DNA of 64,000 nt, from NCBI GenBank assembly GCA_031308135.1, contig JAHLJT010000631.1:262402925-262466924 (forward strand). The letters are read 5' to 3'. A program made the translations under genes and the position numbers. Of the stretch, positions 33,319 through 43,871 are shown in pieces; position 1 is the first letter of the stretch, and each line of letters opens with the position of its first letter. The notes under the pieces are model-generated. The model was not told the origin of the DNA. It searched no databases and saw only the letters and a list, made by a program, of their open reading frames with translations. Source of the stretch: Acheta domesticus (lineage: Eukaryota > Arthropoda > Insecta > Orthoptera > Gryllidae).

Positions 33319-33472
33319 GTTCGGAAAGGAAACGAGACGAAGAAGTGCACAGTAGACTAGGGTTACAAGATTTTAACGATGCCCAACCAAACAATCAGGA
33401 GAATCAGCCAAAAACCGTCGTCGGACGCTCGGCTAGTAACAATGAGGCACGGGGAATCCGCGGTCAGTAACA
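33319..33472 (+). repeat. Direct duplication, copy 1
   Basis: About 155 bp matching 33695-33868. Shared blocks are GATGCCCAACCAAA, AAACCGTCGTCGGA, GCTCGGC, GTAACAATGAGGCACG and GGAATCCGCGGTCAG. Copy 1 lies outside the CpG island, copy 2 at its edge. Confidence 0.8.
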
Positions 33473-33546
33473 ACATGGACAACATAGAGAATGATAATTT
33501 CAGTAACTGTTTCCAATTGAAGTCTCTAGAAGACGTGCACAGATAA
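33379..33546 (+). CDS. Small open frame in duplicated segment, unidentified
   Basis: A 55-codon frame starting MPNQTIRRISQKPSSDARLV. The copy at 33758 starts MPNQIMARVIRRIGRKPSSE and keeps the same frame despite indels, because they are multiples of three (9-12 and 3 bp). Coding status is uncertain; no domain recognised. Confidence 0.2.
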   Translation: MPNQTIRRISQKPSSDARLVTMRHGESAVSNNMDNIENDNFSNCFQLKSLEDVHR

Positions 33547-33694
33547 GGAAGTTACATGTATGTCCAGAACCCATCTTAGCATTTGCTCAAAGGATGAGGG
33601 TAACTGGACGAAAAACCTGATCGGAGAGGGGGTTATTGACCCCGAAGCTAAGGTACAATACTTGATATAGTAAGATAGTTCGGTAAAGTAAGAT

Positions 33695-33868
33695 TTGTTC
33701 GAAGAATAAATGAGACAAAGAAAGTACAGATTACATCAGATTTACAAGGTTCCGACGATGCCCAACCAAATAATGGCGCGAGTAATCAGAAGAATCGGCC
33801 GAAAACCGTCGTCGGAAGCTCGGCGTGCGGTAACAATGAGGCACGAGGAATCCGCGGTCAGCAACAGA
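33695..33868 (+). repeat. Direct duplication, copy 2
   Basis: Partner of 33319-33472, ~375 bp downstream in the same orientation. It carries an extra GGCGCGAGTAAT-type insertion and merges into the CpG island on its right. Confidence 0.8.
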
Positions 33869-34350
33869 GCTCCTTTGTTGTCGCGCGAAGCGCCGCGATG
33901 TCGCGAAAGCGGAGCGCCGGCGGGCGGCGGCGGCGACTCTCACGCTCGTCGCAAACAACAGAATCACGCGCCGCGAAGTTTTCGAAAGCGACGGCGGCGC
34001 TCGGAAGGCGCGGGGCGGGCATTCCCGCAGTTCGCGTGCCCGCCCCCTCCCCCGCCCCCGCCCTCTTTGTTTACGTGCCGTCGCCGCCGCCTTAATGCTC
34101 ACGTGTGTTTACGCGGTTTCTCAGGAATTAAAACCTGTCGACCTCCAACTACTTGGCTGTCCGGGAGGCGCCGCGACCTGGGTGCAGATGCAAACGTTTC
34201 GGCCGCCATCCTGCGACCTGCGAAATTCCCTTCGCCCTGAGGAAGGTCGTGGCATCGCGGTGCAAACGTTCCCAACTGATTGTGGGACGCGGTGTCTCCT
34301 GATCCAAGAACGAGTACGAGTAATTACTGACTCCGTCCGCGGAAGCCTAT
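33780..34350. promoter_or_regulatory. CpG island
   Basis: CpG-dense block with CACGTG at about 34100-34105, two TGTTTAC forkhead-type sites and a pyrimidine-plus-AG (GCGGTTTCTCAG) near 34125. The right third overlaps a repeat also found at 61.8 kb. No convincing exon. Confidence 0.35.
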
Positions 34351-34360
34351 GCTCTCTGTC
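34140..34360. repeat. Repeat P copy 1 with Penelope/hammerhead-like motifs
   Basis: Similar to 61820-62035. Shared blocks are TGTCCGGGAGG, GCAAACGTTTCGGCCGCC, the CTGCGACCT region, and TTACTGACTCCG-CCGCGGAAGC. On the minus strand it reads GCAGGATGGCGGCCGAAAC then GTTTGCATC, the motif type of Penelope-like terminal repeats. Confidence 0.6.
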
Positions 34361-34424
34361 GTCCCCTATAAACATTCAGCGTATCGAGCATATACTAGGG
34401 CCGTTTGAGTTTAGATCAGATTCA

Positions 34425-34800
34425 GCATCGCAGCTGAGACCCTGACCAGGAGGTCTTAGAGTTCCAGTTCCTGCGGTAGTGGATTTTGGACGCTATGTAG
34501 CAAGGTCGAATTCAGCGGCTGTCGGGAGAAGAATTCTACCGGTCGGATGTTGGGGTCGGTAATTTTTTCGTAGTTTCTCTGGTCAATGCCAGACGACTAC
34601 CGTAATAGTAACTTATCAAACGGGCCATAGTCCGAGCGCGATCTTTCCTTCCTCTTCCTTCTCCTGTCCTGACCCCTTACTTACACACACGTACGCGCAC
34701 TACACTAGTACACGCTGAGAGGCCAGCCGGCGTCTTAGCACATATCGCTGCTGTGGCGGCGCCCCGCTGGGGGAGATTCCTGGAGGATTCCCGAGAGAAA
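34425..34800 (+). mobile_element. SINE-A copy (head eroded, 3' truncated)
   Basis: Begins at GACCAGGAGGTCTTAGAGTTC (diverged B-box), then GGTCGAATTCAGCGGCTGTC, GAGAAGAATTCTACCGGTCG and the CT-rich block TTCCTTCCTCTTCCTTCTCC. It runs to the CCCCGCTGGGGGAGATTCC block and stops; the 3' end and tail are missing. Confidence 0.75.
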
Positions 34801-34974
34801 TTTTCGGAAATCCCACGCAAGGCGTGTAGATGGGTCTGGATATCACCATCCCACCATTCACATACGGCAAAATTATCCTGTCTGTCTCTACTTGGTGCGA
34901 CAGCCCGCTACGTGCTATGGTCTACCAGCAGCGTCCTGGCCATGGGTGAAGGGGGTACGTGTGGTTAGCACGAA

Positions 34975-35165
34975 GACATCCCCAAGCTTTATTCTGGTCT
35001 TCTCAACCTGAGAAGTGAATTTCTTCATCGTAACACAGCAACATACACTGAGACATTGCAAAGAAAACGCACACTACAGTCTTGCCTCGACCGGGAATCG
35101 AACCCGGGGTTACATCTTGGACAGCGAGCATGCTGACCAATGAGATAAACCGCGAGGGCCAAAAT
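34975..35165 (-). mobile_element. tRNA-derived SINE (family C)
   Basis: The minus strand starts GCCCTCGCGGTTTATCTC, has an A-box-like TCTCATTGGTCAGCATG and a perfect T-arm GGGTTCGATTCCCGG, then TCGAGGCA. The acceptor halves almost pair. The anticodon arm does not fold, so it is a tRNA-derived head rather than a tRNA gene. About 110 bp of unrelated body follows. Confidence 0.55.
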
Positions 35166-36039
35166 TATCCTACAAAACAATAATTATTCTACTGGATGGC
35201 AACGCTTTTCTTAACGTGTTCTTTGACAGTATAGTACTTTACAGTAGGTGGTACAGTGCTCGGCCCTGTACCGCCTTCTGAAAAAAGCGGCGTCCGGGCG
35301 TAACAATTTCGTGTCGCCTCTGACATTCATTGCATGGGTGACGTGGGATAGTGGTATGAGCAGCGTCACGTATAGTTGCCATCACCGCTGTCCCTGTGGG
35401 TTCTGTCTTGCATGGCGATGGCGATTTCCAAACAAAGGTTCAAGGGTTGTCAGTTGAGGAAGCGCAAGATCGTGAATTTTTTTAATCGTGCATTTTATTT
35501 GCACTTCGTGAATGTGCTGTTTCTACAGGTAATATCATGAAACATTTAGTTCCAATAAATTCTTGATTTTCCGCCATTGGTCTTGCAAATGAGCTATAGT
35601 ACTTGACACAAAATAAAATAAAATTGACTTGACATAAAATAATTCAGGAATGTGTTATAAATCTCTATAAAATAATGTATTTATTAAACAAACTAAAGAA
35701 CTTAACCTTCAATTAACACGGATTTTATTCCAATTATTTGAGTTAGCTGACATTATCATGAGCTAATAACCAAATATTCATGTATCGTTTGAAAATATTC
35801 AAAGGCAAATAAAGAAACTTATGATCTGAAGATTTCCAAGAAATATATTGTTTTTCGATTAATGTAATGCAATGACACAAATGCTATATTTATAATTTTG
35901 TACATTTCATTACATAAATTGGTACAATTATCTTCTATCTAGAGGATCAGGTATTATATTTTATGACGGAATTATGACGGAATATAATTGCAGTCATTCT
36001 CAGCTTTCCCCCCTGTATATATCTTGAAACAAAATAAAA
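35166..36039. other. AT-rich intergenic DNA
   Basis: No gene or named repeat recognised. Confidence 0.45.
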
Positions 36040-36328
36040 ATTTCTGATTTTTTCAGAAAGTTACAGCAGGATCTGGCAAAAAAACAGTGCGAATCCTTTT
36101 GCCTTATAGAGAGGAATTTAGAGAGCTCTTGATCACGTATGTATATACCTTTAAGAATTCCCCCAAAATGATTTTTATGTGCAACCCTCCAAGAAACACG
36201 TTTTCTAATGTTTCTTTTACAAAGTTCTCATAGAATTCGAAGAAGTGGTCAGTTTCCCACTAGGAGACCAAGACGCTTATTTGTCTCGATCAGTGAACCC
36301 GAAAGGGTCTAAATATGAGTGACGGACG
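36040..36328 (+). repeat. Dispersed repeat E, copy 1
   Basis: Similar to 36955-37285. Shared blocks are TTATAGAGAGGAA, AAACACGTTTT and GGTCTAAATATGAGTGACGG followed by ACGCAAGTCACTCGA. The two copies lie directly on either side of a SINE-A. Confidence 0.6.
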
Positions 36329-36340
36329 CAAGTCACTCGA

Positions 36341-36830
36341 CTGATTGATTGATTGTTGGTGATTACGGGCGCGTCAACTACTATGGTTGTTAGTCCCGTA
36401 AGTATAATGTGTGTTTTTTGCTCGGGAGGTGGCGGTGGTCTTCCGCAGCTGGATGGCAAACTATTGTCGGCTAGCGAGGTTTTCCTCAACCGGGTATCTA
36501 CCACTAGCGGGGTACCGCCCCAATCGGGACAAGAACTCGATGTGTCTCCCGACATGTTGTAGTGTAGTGCATGTTAATGTAAGTGTATGTATGGGAGAGG
36601 GTAGTACAAGGAAGAGGTAGGAAAGATCGCGCGCGTTCCGTGGTCCGTTAGAGTGCTGCTTCGACATTTACCTGTTGTTTATCGACAAAAACACGGAAAA
36701 CTACCGATCAGAGCAGCCGGCAGCTAGAATTCTCCTCCAGACAACGACTGAATTCGACCTAGCTGCGAAGCTAGTGTCGAAAATCCTGCCACCGTCGGGA
36801 CACGAACCTAGGATCTCCGGGTCAGAAGGA
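36341..36830 (-). mobile_element. SINE-A copy with target-site duplication
   Basis: Flanked by CAAGTCACTCGA (36329-36340) and CAAGTTACTTGA (36831-36842), a 12-bp target duplication with two later mismatches. This fixes the insertion at 490 bp. The element begins on its own strand at TCCTTCTGACCCGGAGATCC, just before the B-box, so it is slightly 5'-truncated. It ends in the ATCA tail. Internal blocks are as in the other copies. Confidence 0.85.
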
Positions 36831-36954
36831 CAAGTTACTTGATGACTATACAAGGATTATAGTCAATCTGTTTAATCAATTCGTAACGATTCGTGTAAGA
36901 GAATATAGTGAATAATAGCGTTTCACCAATGTACTCGCAAGTGCATCACAACCA

Positions 36955-37285
36955 TAAAAAACGGGTGTTTTTCTACATTTTTATGTAACATCCTAGAAGG
37001 AACCGGCTAAAAATTTAGACAATTATTTGTCTTATCGAGAGGAACCTAAAGAGTTATTGATTAACTCAGTAGGTGCCATGAGTCATCAAGAACGCGTTCC
37101 GTTACTTAAAAACAAAAAAAAACACGTTTTTAGAGAAATTTCTCACAATTTTCTGAACGGATCCACAATGAACGATCATTTCCCCATCAGAAGATTGAGA
37201 CGCGTTAAATGATATCTCGTTCGTCTCGTTAGACGACCCGGAGCGGTCTAACCATGAGTGATGGACGCAGGGTATTCGATTACTA
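36955..37285 (+). repeat. Dispersed repeat E, copy 2
   Basis: Second copy of repeat E: CTTATCGAGAGGAACC, AAACACGTTTTTAGAG, CCCGGAGCGGTCTAACC and ATGAGTGATGGACGCAGG. Non-coding as it stands. Confidence 0.6.
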
Positions 37286-37466
37286 CACTACAGAGCGCAG
37301 AGGAACGGGAAAATTTGAAGTTGATGTTGGCAGCACTGTGAATATACAATAAATAGAGAGATGACGTCAATTATCGAGTAGTAACGGACATTACAGAAAA
37401 TTACATTATAAGGACATTACCTTACAATGTACGAGCCCTTTGCCTTACTAAGGGATGTGAACAGGC

Positions 37467-37522
<56 letters not shown>
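37467..37522. repeat. (TAA)n microsatellite, upstream of LINE
   Basis: 56 bp of TAA repeats (about 18 units), immediately before the LINE fragment at 37523-38097. Confidence 0.95.
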
Positions 37523-37524
<2 letters not shown>

Positions 37525-38097
37525 CTCTCGAAGTTCCAAACACATGCCCCAAGTGGTACGAACACTCACCAAAACCGGTGACGTCTGTTGGATTGTGTAC
37601 GATATTGTACGACCAACAAAATTGATACGACCAACGATATTGTACGACCAATTCAAACTGATCGCACGATAGCAGCAAACAAACCGGATATTGTTATCCG
37701 GGATTTGGCGAAAAAATCGTGTTTACTTATCAATGTTGCTGTACCTTGCGATCAAAACGTCGTTACCAAGGAGGCAGAGAAACATCTTAAATACAAGAGT
37801 TTGGAAATCGAGATCAGCCGAATGTGCGGCGTAAAAGCACAGGTCGTCCCGATAGTTATCGGAGCTCTGGGATTTGTTCCGCAAAATTTGAGTAAGAATT
37901 TGTCTAACCTCCCCGGTAGTTCAAAAGACTGGGAAGTGCTAGAAATTGCTTTATTTGGAACAGCCCACATTTTGCGCAAAGTATTGTAGAGGCACCGACA
38001 GTCACCGGATCTGCTCCTTAGGTAGCTGGTTGCAACCTGGAGTAGATTTTATATTCAGCCGACTCATAACATCTTTAGTCGTGATGTAATGGAAAAA
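37523..38097 (+). mobile_element. Dong/R4-like LINE fragment bracketed by (TAA)n
   Basis: A 575-bp fragment carrying the C-terminal nuclease region of a LINE ORF plus ~108 bp of 3' UTR. It has TAA repeats on both sides (37467-37522 and 38098-38118). The Bombyx Dong element of the R4 clade is known to sit in TAA repeats and to encode a restriction-like endonuclease, so the placement fits. Clade assignment is inference from memory of the family. Confidence 0.55.
37648..37989 (+). pseudogene. LINE C-terminal restriction-like endonuclease domain fragment
   Basis: The frame reads TDRTIAANKPDIVIRDLAKK, then SCLLINVAVPCDQNVVTKEA, EKHLKYKSLEIEISRMCG, VVPIVIGALGFVPQNL and GTAHILRKVL, ending at TAG 37987-37989. 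The KPDIVI...LI-x-VAVP arrangement is the PD-(D/E)XK-like core of this LINE type. The usual Asp of LIDVAVP is Asn here, suggesting a dead domain. Upstream, GATATTGTACGACCAA repeats replace the expected coding sequence. Confidence 0.65.
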
Positions 38098-38118
38098 TAA
38101 TAATAATAATAATAATAA
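38098..38118. repeat. (TAA)7 microsatellite, LINE 3' side
   Basis: Seven TAA units directly after the LINE 3' UTR, forming either its tail or the other half of a TAA target. Confidence 0.9.
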
Positions 38119-38878
38119 CAACGGACATTTAGTTGCAATGGAGAGGTACGTATCGTGCGGGCTGTGAGAGCCGACATGGTGGCAGTGTGACAGCTGCACA
38201 AAGGGAGTTTCGGCACAACTAAGAGATCCCGCCCGCGGTCAACTTCCTTCTTCCCAGACAATCAAAACGTGGGTTCGTAGCTTTGAAGAGACAGGTTCGG
38301 TGTCGAAAAATAGCCTTGTGGGCGTGTATTGTCTGTACGTATTCCAGAAAGCATTGACGCTGTGCACGCTGCAGTGGGAAGAAGTCCTCGTCGTTAAGGC
38401 TCGGACGTCCCAGCTCGCGAATACTCCATGACCTTCAATTTCATCCTGATAAGATTCAGAGTGTTCAAGAATTGACACCTAACGATTCTATATTGCACCT
38501 ACAGTTTTGTGAAGAACTGTTGGCTAAAGTCAATGAGGAAGCAGGCATCATCGAAAATCTCTGAATGTTAAATGAAGGTCATTTTGACCTAACAGGATAG
38601 GCGCATACGTTTTATTATGCATACGCTTTTCTACGCTTCACTATGCAATATGCACAATTCTTTCTTATGCTTTACTGTGCACAAATAAATGCTTCTGAGC
38701 TTCACTTGTGACCATCTGAAGGTCGTTGTGAACAAACCTTGCCCAGAGCAAGACAGATTGAAGAAAACATAGCCAACCCGGAGAACACATTGCCCCGGGC
38801 AATGCAAAATCTTCAGAATCAACTTTCTAAATGTGTGCGGCGAATGGATAGCTTTTAACTGGCATAATTTTTAAATAG
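38119..38878 (+). pseudogene. Decayed Tc1-like transposase (DUF4817-type N-terminus)
   Basis: Successive frames spell a Tc1-type transposase. The N-terminal helix-turn-helix shows SVTAAQREF, then LPSSQTIKTWVRSFEETGSV (about 38170-38310). Next come RILHDLQFHPDKIQSVQEL, LQFCEELLAKVNEEAGIIEN and LNEGHFDLTG near 38565-38600, where the family has a catalytic Asp in DEAHF (here Asn). After a gap of non-family filler, RQIEENIANPENTLPRAMQN, LQNQLSKCVRRM and LTGIIFK with TAG at 38876-38878 form the C-terminus. Several frameshifts and stops; the second and third catalytic acids are deleted. Confidence 0.75.
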
Positions 38879-40369
38879 TAATGCTTTCCTTCATTATTTT
38901 CCATGTATTTCAATTTTTCCCGTTTCCTTGCTCCACTCTGAATAAAGACAGCACAACCGCCTTGTATTTTCACTCACCATTTCTTTGATAAAATACGAAA
39001 TTTGCTTGCATGTAGACTTTGCTTCAGGTTTCTTTGAATTTAATGCATTATAATAATTCATAAGTTTTAAAAGGCGAATTAGAGAGAAATCAAATTGCAT
39101 CATTTATTTTAAATGGTTTCTTGTGTGTCTTTTTTTTTCAGAGGAAATGTGAGAGCATTCATTTCTGTTCATAGAGCATTTTGTAAAGCATGAATCGCAT
39201 CATAAATATGTAACCACTTCCTTTCACTTAAATTCTGACTGGCTAAAAAACATGTAATAATATTCTTTTCATTCGCCTTGTTTGTAAACTTGAGCCTTTT
39301 GTGAAGTTGCATTCCATTTGTATTCCTTACATCTTCCTGACGTTGGGGCATTGCACTCTGACGTCAAGCTCTACAGTCAAGGACCGCCGAATGATGGCGT
39401 CTTCACTTAACGAGTTTCCATTCAACAGTATCATCTGCGTCATGTCAAGTACCTCTCTTAAGCCTTGAACCTCTTTTTATCCCGTATCCCTCTTTCTTAA
39501 AACAATATATTTTCCAATATTAGATATTTAAAAATATTTCCTGTACATTTTTAACGTTATTAGTAGTTTTCTCGTAATTTTGACTAAAATCGTGATTATT
39601 TTTTAGAATATCTAAACAGGACGTATTCAAAAATTGCTCAATTTTTTTACTTTCTTGTTCATTATTCATAAAGTAGGTAAAAATACTGTAATATTGCAGC
39701 AAAAAGTACCGTTTTTGGCAGGAAAACACATTTTATGCAGGAGTTCCTTGTAACGAAAAAAATCATTTTTCTTGTCCCTATAAGTAGCATTTTACTTTCT
39801 TTTATAGTTAAGATAGTAAAAATTCATTTTTTTTTTGGGTACGTGACACAAAGAAAAGGTTTTTTTTTTCAAATACCTACCTCTGAGTAAATCATACGCA
39901 GGATTTTCACCAAAATTGATACTTCTCTTTTTTTAATTTATTACTTCTCGTTCGAGAATATTGTCTTCCGAGGGTTTTAAGGTACAGATATTCCTCGATC
40001 GAGTTGATGACGCTATCTTGGATGTTTTCTTCACTACTTTATTCAATTGTACATTCTTAAAGGATGTCATGCATTTTTTATCTGATTAATTGCTGAGTAA
40101 TAACAGTACAAGGAGGAAAAGCGCGCATTTCCACTAGTTTCAATTAAGCATCTTTTGCTTCCGTCTTCTTTTTAACTTCTTTTTCATAAAGTCTCATTAT
40201 TAATGTCGGCTTTTGTCTGTTATCTTAACGAACAAGACAGAATCGGCTCACTTCAGCGAGAACATGATCATGCCGCCCCAACGCGAACGGAAAGGGGTTG
40301 TATTTTTTTCTAGGACTTTTCTTCAGCTGACAGCCAGTTTGCACATTACGTTTCATGGGACGCACACTA
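38879..40369. other. AT-rich intergenic DNA
   Basis: No gene, RNA or named repeat recognised. Confidence 0.45.
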
Positions 40370-40572
40370 GGCCATACACTAGACACCAACACACTTGCGG
40401 GCTCCTCTGATCTGGGGCCAGCAGAAAGCGAGGCCCTCAGCGACAACACATGCATGAGAGACTGGGGACAAAGAACCAGGTCAAGGCAGACTCGAACCCC
40501 AGACCCTTCGGGCTGAAGCTCTGGGTCGATACACGCTCTTAGCCACCTCGGTCTTCCAGGTCGGCGCGTTAT
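40370..40572 (-). mobile_element. SINE-B copy 1 (tRNA-Leu/Ser-like head)
   Basis: Minus strand: GACCGAGGTGGCTAAGAGCG (A-box region typical of Leu/Ser tRNAs), CCGAAGGGTCTGGGGTTCGA (B-box GGTTCGAGTCT), then a body with TTTGTCCCCAGTCTCTC, GAGGGCCTCGCTTTC, CAGATCAGAGGAGCCCGCA and GTGTTGGTGTCTAGTGTATG. Strongly similar to 63676-63905. Confidence 0.75.
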
Positions 40573-42314
40573 ATATATAATCTCACATTTTAAAGGCGCG
40601 ATGACGCTTCACTACGCGTGTCCAACAACGTGGCGAGGTTCCGGTCTTTGGTCTACGCGATCAACATTCTTGAAGCTGTCCAACGCATAACTTCCAATGC
40701 AGTTTATACTGAAGTACATTTTAACCGAATATTTATCTGTTATTTTGACACTTCGCTTCGCGTGACTAAGTTGAGGAGTGACGAGACCCCGGCCTTCGGC
40801 CGACGCGTTTAATATAAACATCTTTAACTTTTTGCAACTCAAAATTTCTAATTGTCATTCGAACTTCGCAAACAGAATGTCATTGTCATTCGAACAACGT
40901 AAAGAAAATGCCCTCCTTCCCTCCACTCGTTTGTAGATTTTGTTCATTGATCTCATGACGTCATTTTTATATTCGATGTGTTTTACATAAATGAGTAGTT
41001 TTGTGAATGTTAATATTTTTCAGAAAATCGTGAAAGTCATGGTAATAAATGTGCTCCTTTACATAGTGTGAAATATGTCATCTAGTTTATGCACTGAAAT
41101 GTGTAAATGTCAGATGTGATAGACTCGTATTTCAAATATTTCTCGGAAGCTTACGAGAGAAGTAAACAAGAGGAAGAGTGCACAAGCAAGGGAAAGCTCA
41201 CACTTCACTCTTATTGAAACTGGAAACGAAATACTACACATGAGTTTAAGGTTATATACTATTTTATCGGCAAATAATAAAAATATAAGAAAAAAGCTTC
41301 ATTATAAACATGATTCTTGATAACAACTTAAAACGACTTTTAATATATTTTGAAAATACAAATGTCACCATCGTTTTAAAATAAGTTATTCTTGAGTCAA
41401 GAACGCATGTCATGGGTTAGTGCAGAGTCCTCCTCCATCCAATGCTACAGAGAGAAAGTACGTGTTCGACCACCTGAAATCGCCAAGCATGACCTCAGAT
41501 CAGCCGCGACTCCTTCGACCGAAGTAATTCATCAACAAAGAAGGTCAGACTCGTAACTGTCGGGATTTAGTGTTTCCTCTTCCCGGAAGATACCTCCAAG
41601 AATGTCGTCTTAGCAGAATTTGTAGCCAACAAATCTGATCTGCACAGCTTTTCTCAACAATTTCCTTCTTCCTCTCTCATATTTCGCTCCACAACTTTCT
41701 CCGTCAATCATCGTTCATGATTGTCATTATCGAGGCAAAGAGTGTGTGAAACGTAAATTTTCGAACAGGTCTCTCCAAAAGCATCACCATACGAAATACA
41801 TCCTCTGAGGCAGCGAAGAGAAAGTGAGAGTCCGCAGGTAATGGCGCGAAATCGTGTAGGGGCGGCGGGAGGGAGGGATGCTCGCAGACCTGTAACTGCG
41901 AAGCATCCGGACCCGAGAGGGTGTCAGAGGTGACGCGGGGTGGCATTCCGGCAGCGCAACCGAAAGCCAGCGGACGAAAGAAGGGGACTCGCTTGCCGAA
42001 GGTCGATGACATTTGCGAGCATTTTTCGCTTATAGCTCCGGTCCTTGTGCGAGTTACATTCCACTCTTTCCAGCTGACTCGCTCACACTTCCATAATCGT
42101 TCCCCGCCTTCAAATATTTAGAAACATAGAGAAGGAGAAAGAGAGAGACAGACATACTCAGAGATTTAGGAAATGTGCTCGTGAAATTGAGTGGCTCTGA
42201 AGCACATAGCAGATTTCTGGAAATTATTTCAAAGAGTATGCTTTGCTTGTAGGTAAATACCTCACACAATAATGTTCATTAAATGTTTAAATATTACGTT
42301 TTTTCATATTCCAG
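40573..42314. other. Intergenic DNA
   Basis: Mostly AT-rich with a moderately GC-rich part near 41820-42010 and a CCGGCCTTCGGCCGACGCG hairpin-prone stretch near 40790-40808. No gene recognised. Confidence 0.4.
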
Positions 42315-42417
42315 TCCCTGGAATTTTATTTATCGACTCGGTTTGCAATTACCTCCGGAAATCGGACATTGGACCACCCGAAAGATTTCCTTTCTTCGGA
42401 ATTCAACGAGTTGGACG
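42315..42417 (+). CDS. Candidate internal exon, unidentified
   Basis: Flanked by a good acceptor (T-rich tract then CATATTCCAG ending 42314) and donor (ACG|GTGAGA at 42418). 103 bp, open in all three plus frames; one frame reads SLEFYLSTRFAITSGNRTLD, another PGILFIDSVCNYLRKSDIGP. Composition is less AT-rich than its surroundings. No domain recognised and no partner exon placed. Confidence 0.22.
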
Positions 42418-43871
42418 GTGAGAAAGTATGTTTGGGGGATTGTAACTAATAAGCAATGAAAACTAGAATCGCATTAATTTACATTTTATGTTGGTACACA
42501 GCAAATAAAATCATCGTCAATTGCGATTCTTGTTGCAGGATATTGTTTTATTAAATGCTTCGGATAATTAAGTGCAATGGTATTTTAAGACTACATAAAT
42601 CTGACTGTTTGAATTCGAAATGTAATTTTTTGATGATTAATAAAGTGGCAGTACTAGGGAGTATTCCTCAGCCAAAATTTTAAATGGAAAACTCTTATTG
42701 AAAGTGAACTCTTATTGAAAGTGTTCTTGATTTTTGTATTTTCTAAAATTAATATACTGCTGAATGAAAAATAGTTATTTATGCTTTACTGTGTGTTATT
42801 TTGGTCGGAGGCAACTTATGGAATCATAACTTGGGGTGTATAACGATATGTAACTTGAAGTTTAATGACGAAACTCTGAAATCTCTATCTCACACAAGCA
42901 TTCAAAAGAAAATTATTTATATTAAAATCATTTTTAAAAATATATTATATCCGTATGGAATTCTGTTCAAGGAATTAACATCATTGGCACAAGAAGGTTT
43001 TATTTGGGAAAAGCTGTCAGTTTTATTTATATAGATTTTTGAGAACAATATGAGAAAGTATCCATTAAGAAATGAAAATAGATATATTGTACCCCGAAGT
43101 GCAATTAAAGAGAGGCAACACAATGAAATAGACGTTAAATTATATATGATATCGGCAATTTAAAAAACGTCAATATTGAGAAGCCAGAAATAAACTCAAT
43201 AGAAAATAATTGAGAAAATGACTGATAACCCTATACAATATGGTGTATAAGCTACAATCCTTTGAAATTGTGATAAAGGATGATATATATTAGATATACA
43301 ATATACAATTCACAAATTCATTTAATGTTCTTGAAAAAATGTTGAAGTAGCACATTACTTTCTTTTGTTTATATTGTGTGTGTTCGTGAAAATCATATTA
43401 TTACGAAATGTAAAATATTTGGGACATAGTAAGATGTATAGATTTGCGACACACCTGGTTAGCCTTAGCAATACAATAAACGCAATATAATACGTAAAAC
43501 TGTATGTATACATTATAAAACCATTTTAATAAATTACTAACTTAATCAAGCAACTCTATTCTAACAATAACATGAAACTTCTATTCACATATAAACTTTG
43601 ACTGTAATTCTAAAAGAGTATAAAAATAGCTAAAATAATAGTAGCGGCACACTCATGGTATACAACAAAAGATTTACACTTGAAGGATTCGCTGCCGGAA
43701 TGCTGTTGTCTTCCCAATGGGACCAACCTACCGTAAACGTCATGCACTCTTCTCTTCCCCAGACTCACCGACTCTGTATACAATACTTTCTAACATTCTT
43801 AACGAAGAGATCAGAAACCACTTTCAATCTCCTGTGACCAATCTTATACAATCAGTCCTACTCCATTTTGA
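42418..43871. other. AT-rich intergenic DNA
   Basis: No gene or named repeat recognised. Confidence 0.45.

Noticed and set aside
33710..34240. 176-codon frame spanning duplication and CpG island
   Set aside because: The right two thirds is Arg/Pro-rich compositional sequence and overlaps repeat P; only the duplicated start is of interest.
35089..35165. Genuine tRNA gene on the minus strand
   Set aside because: Perfect T-arm, but the acceptor has an extra base and the anticodon arm does not fold; better explained as a SINE head.
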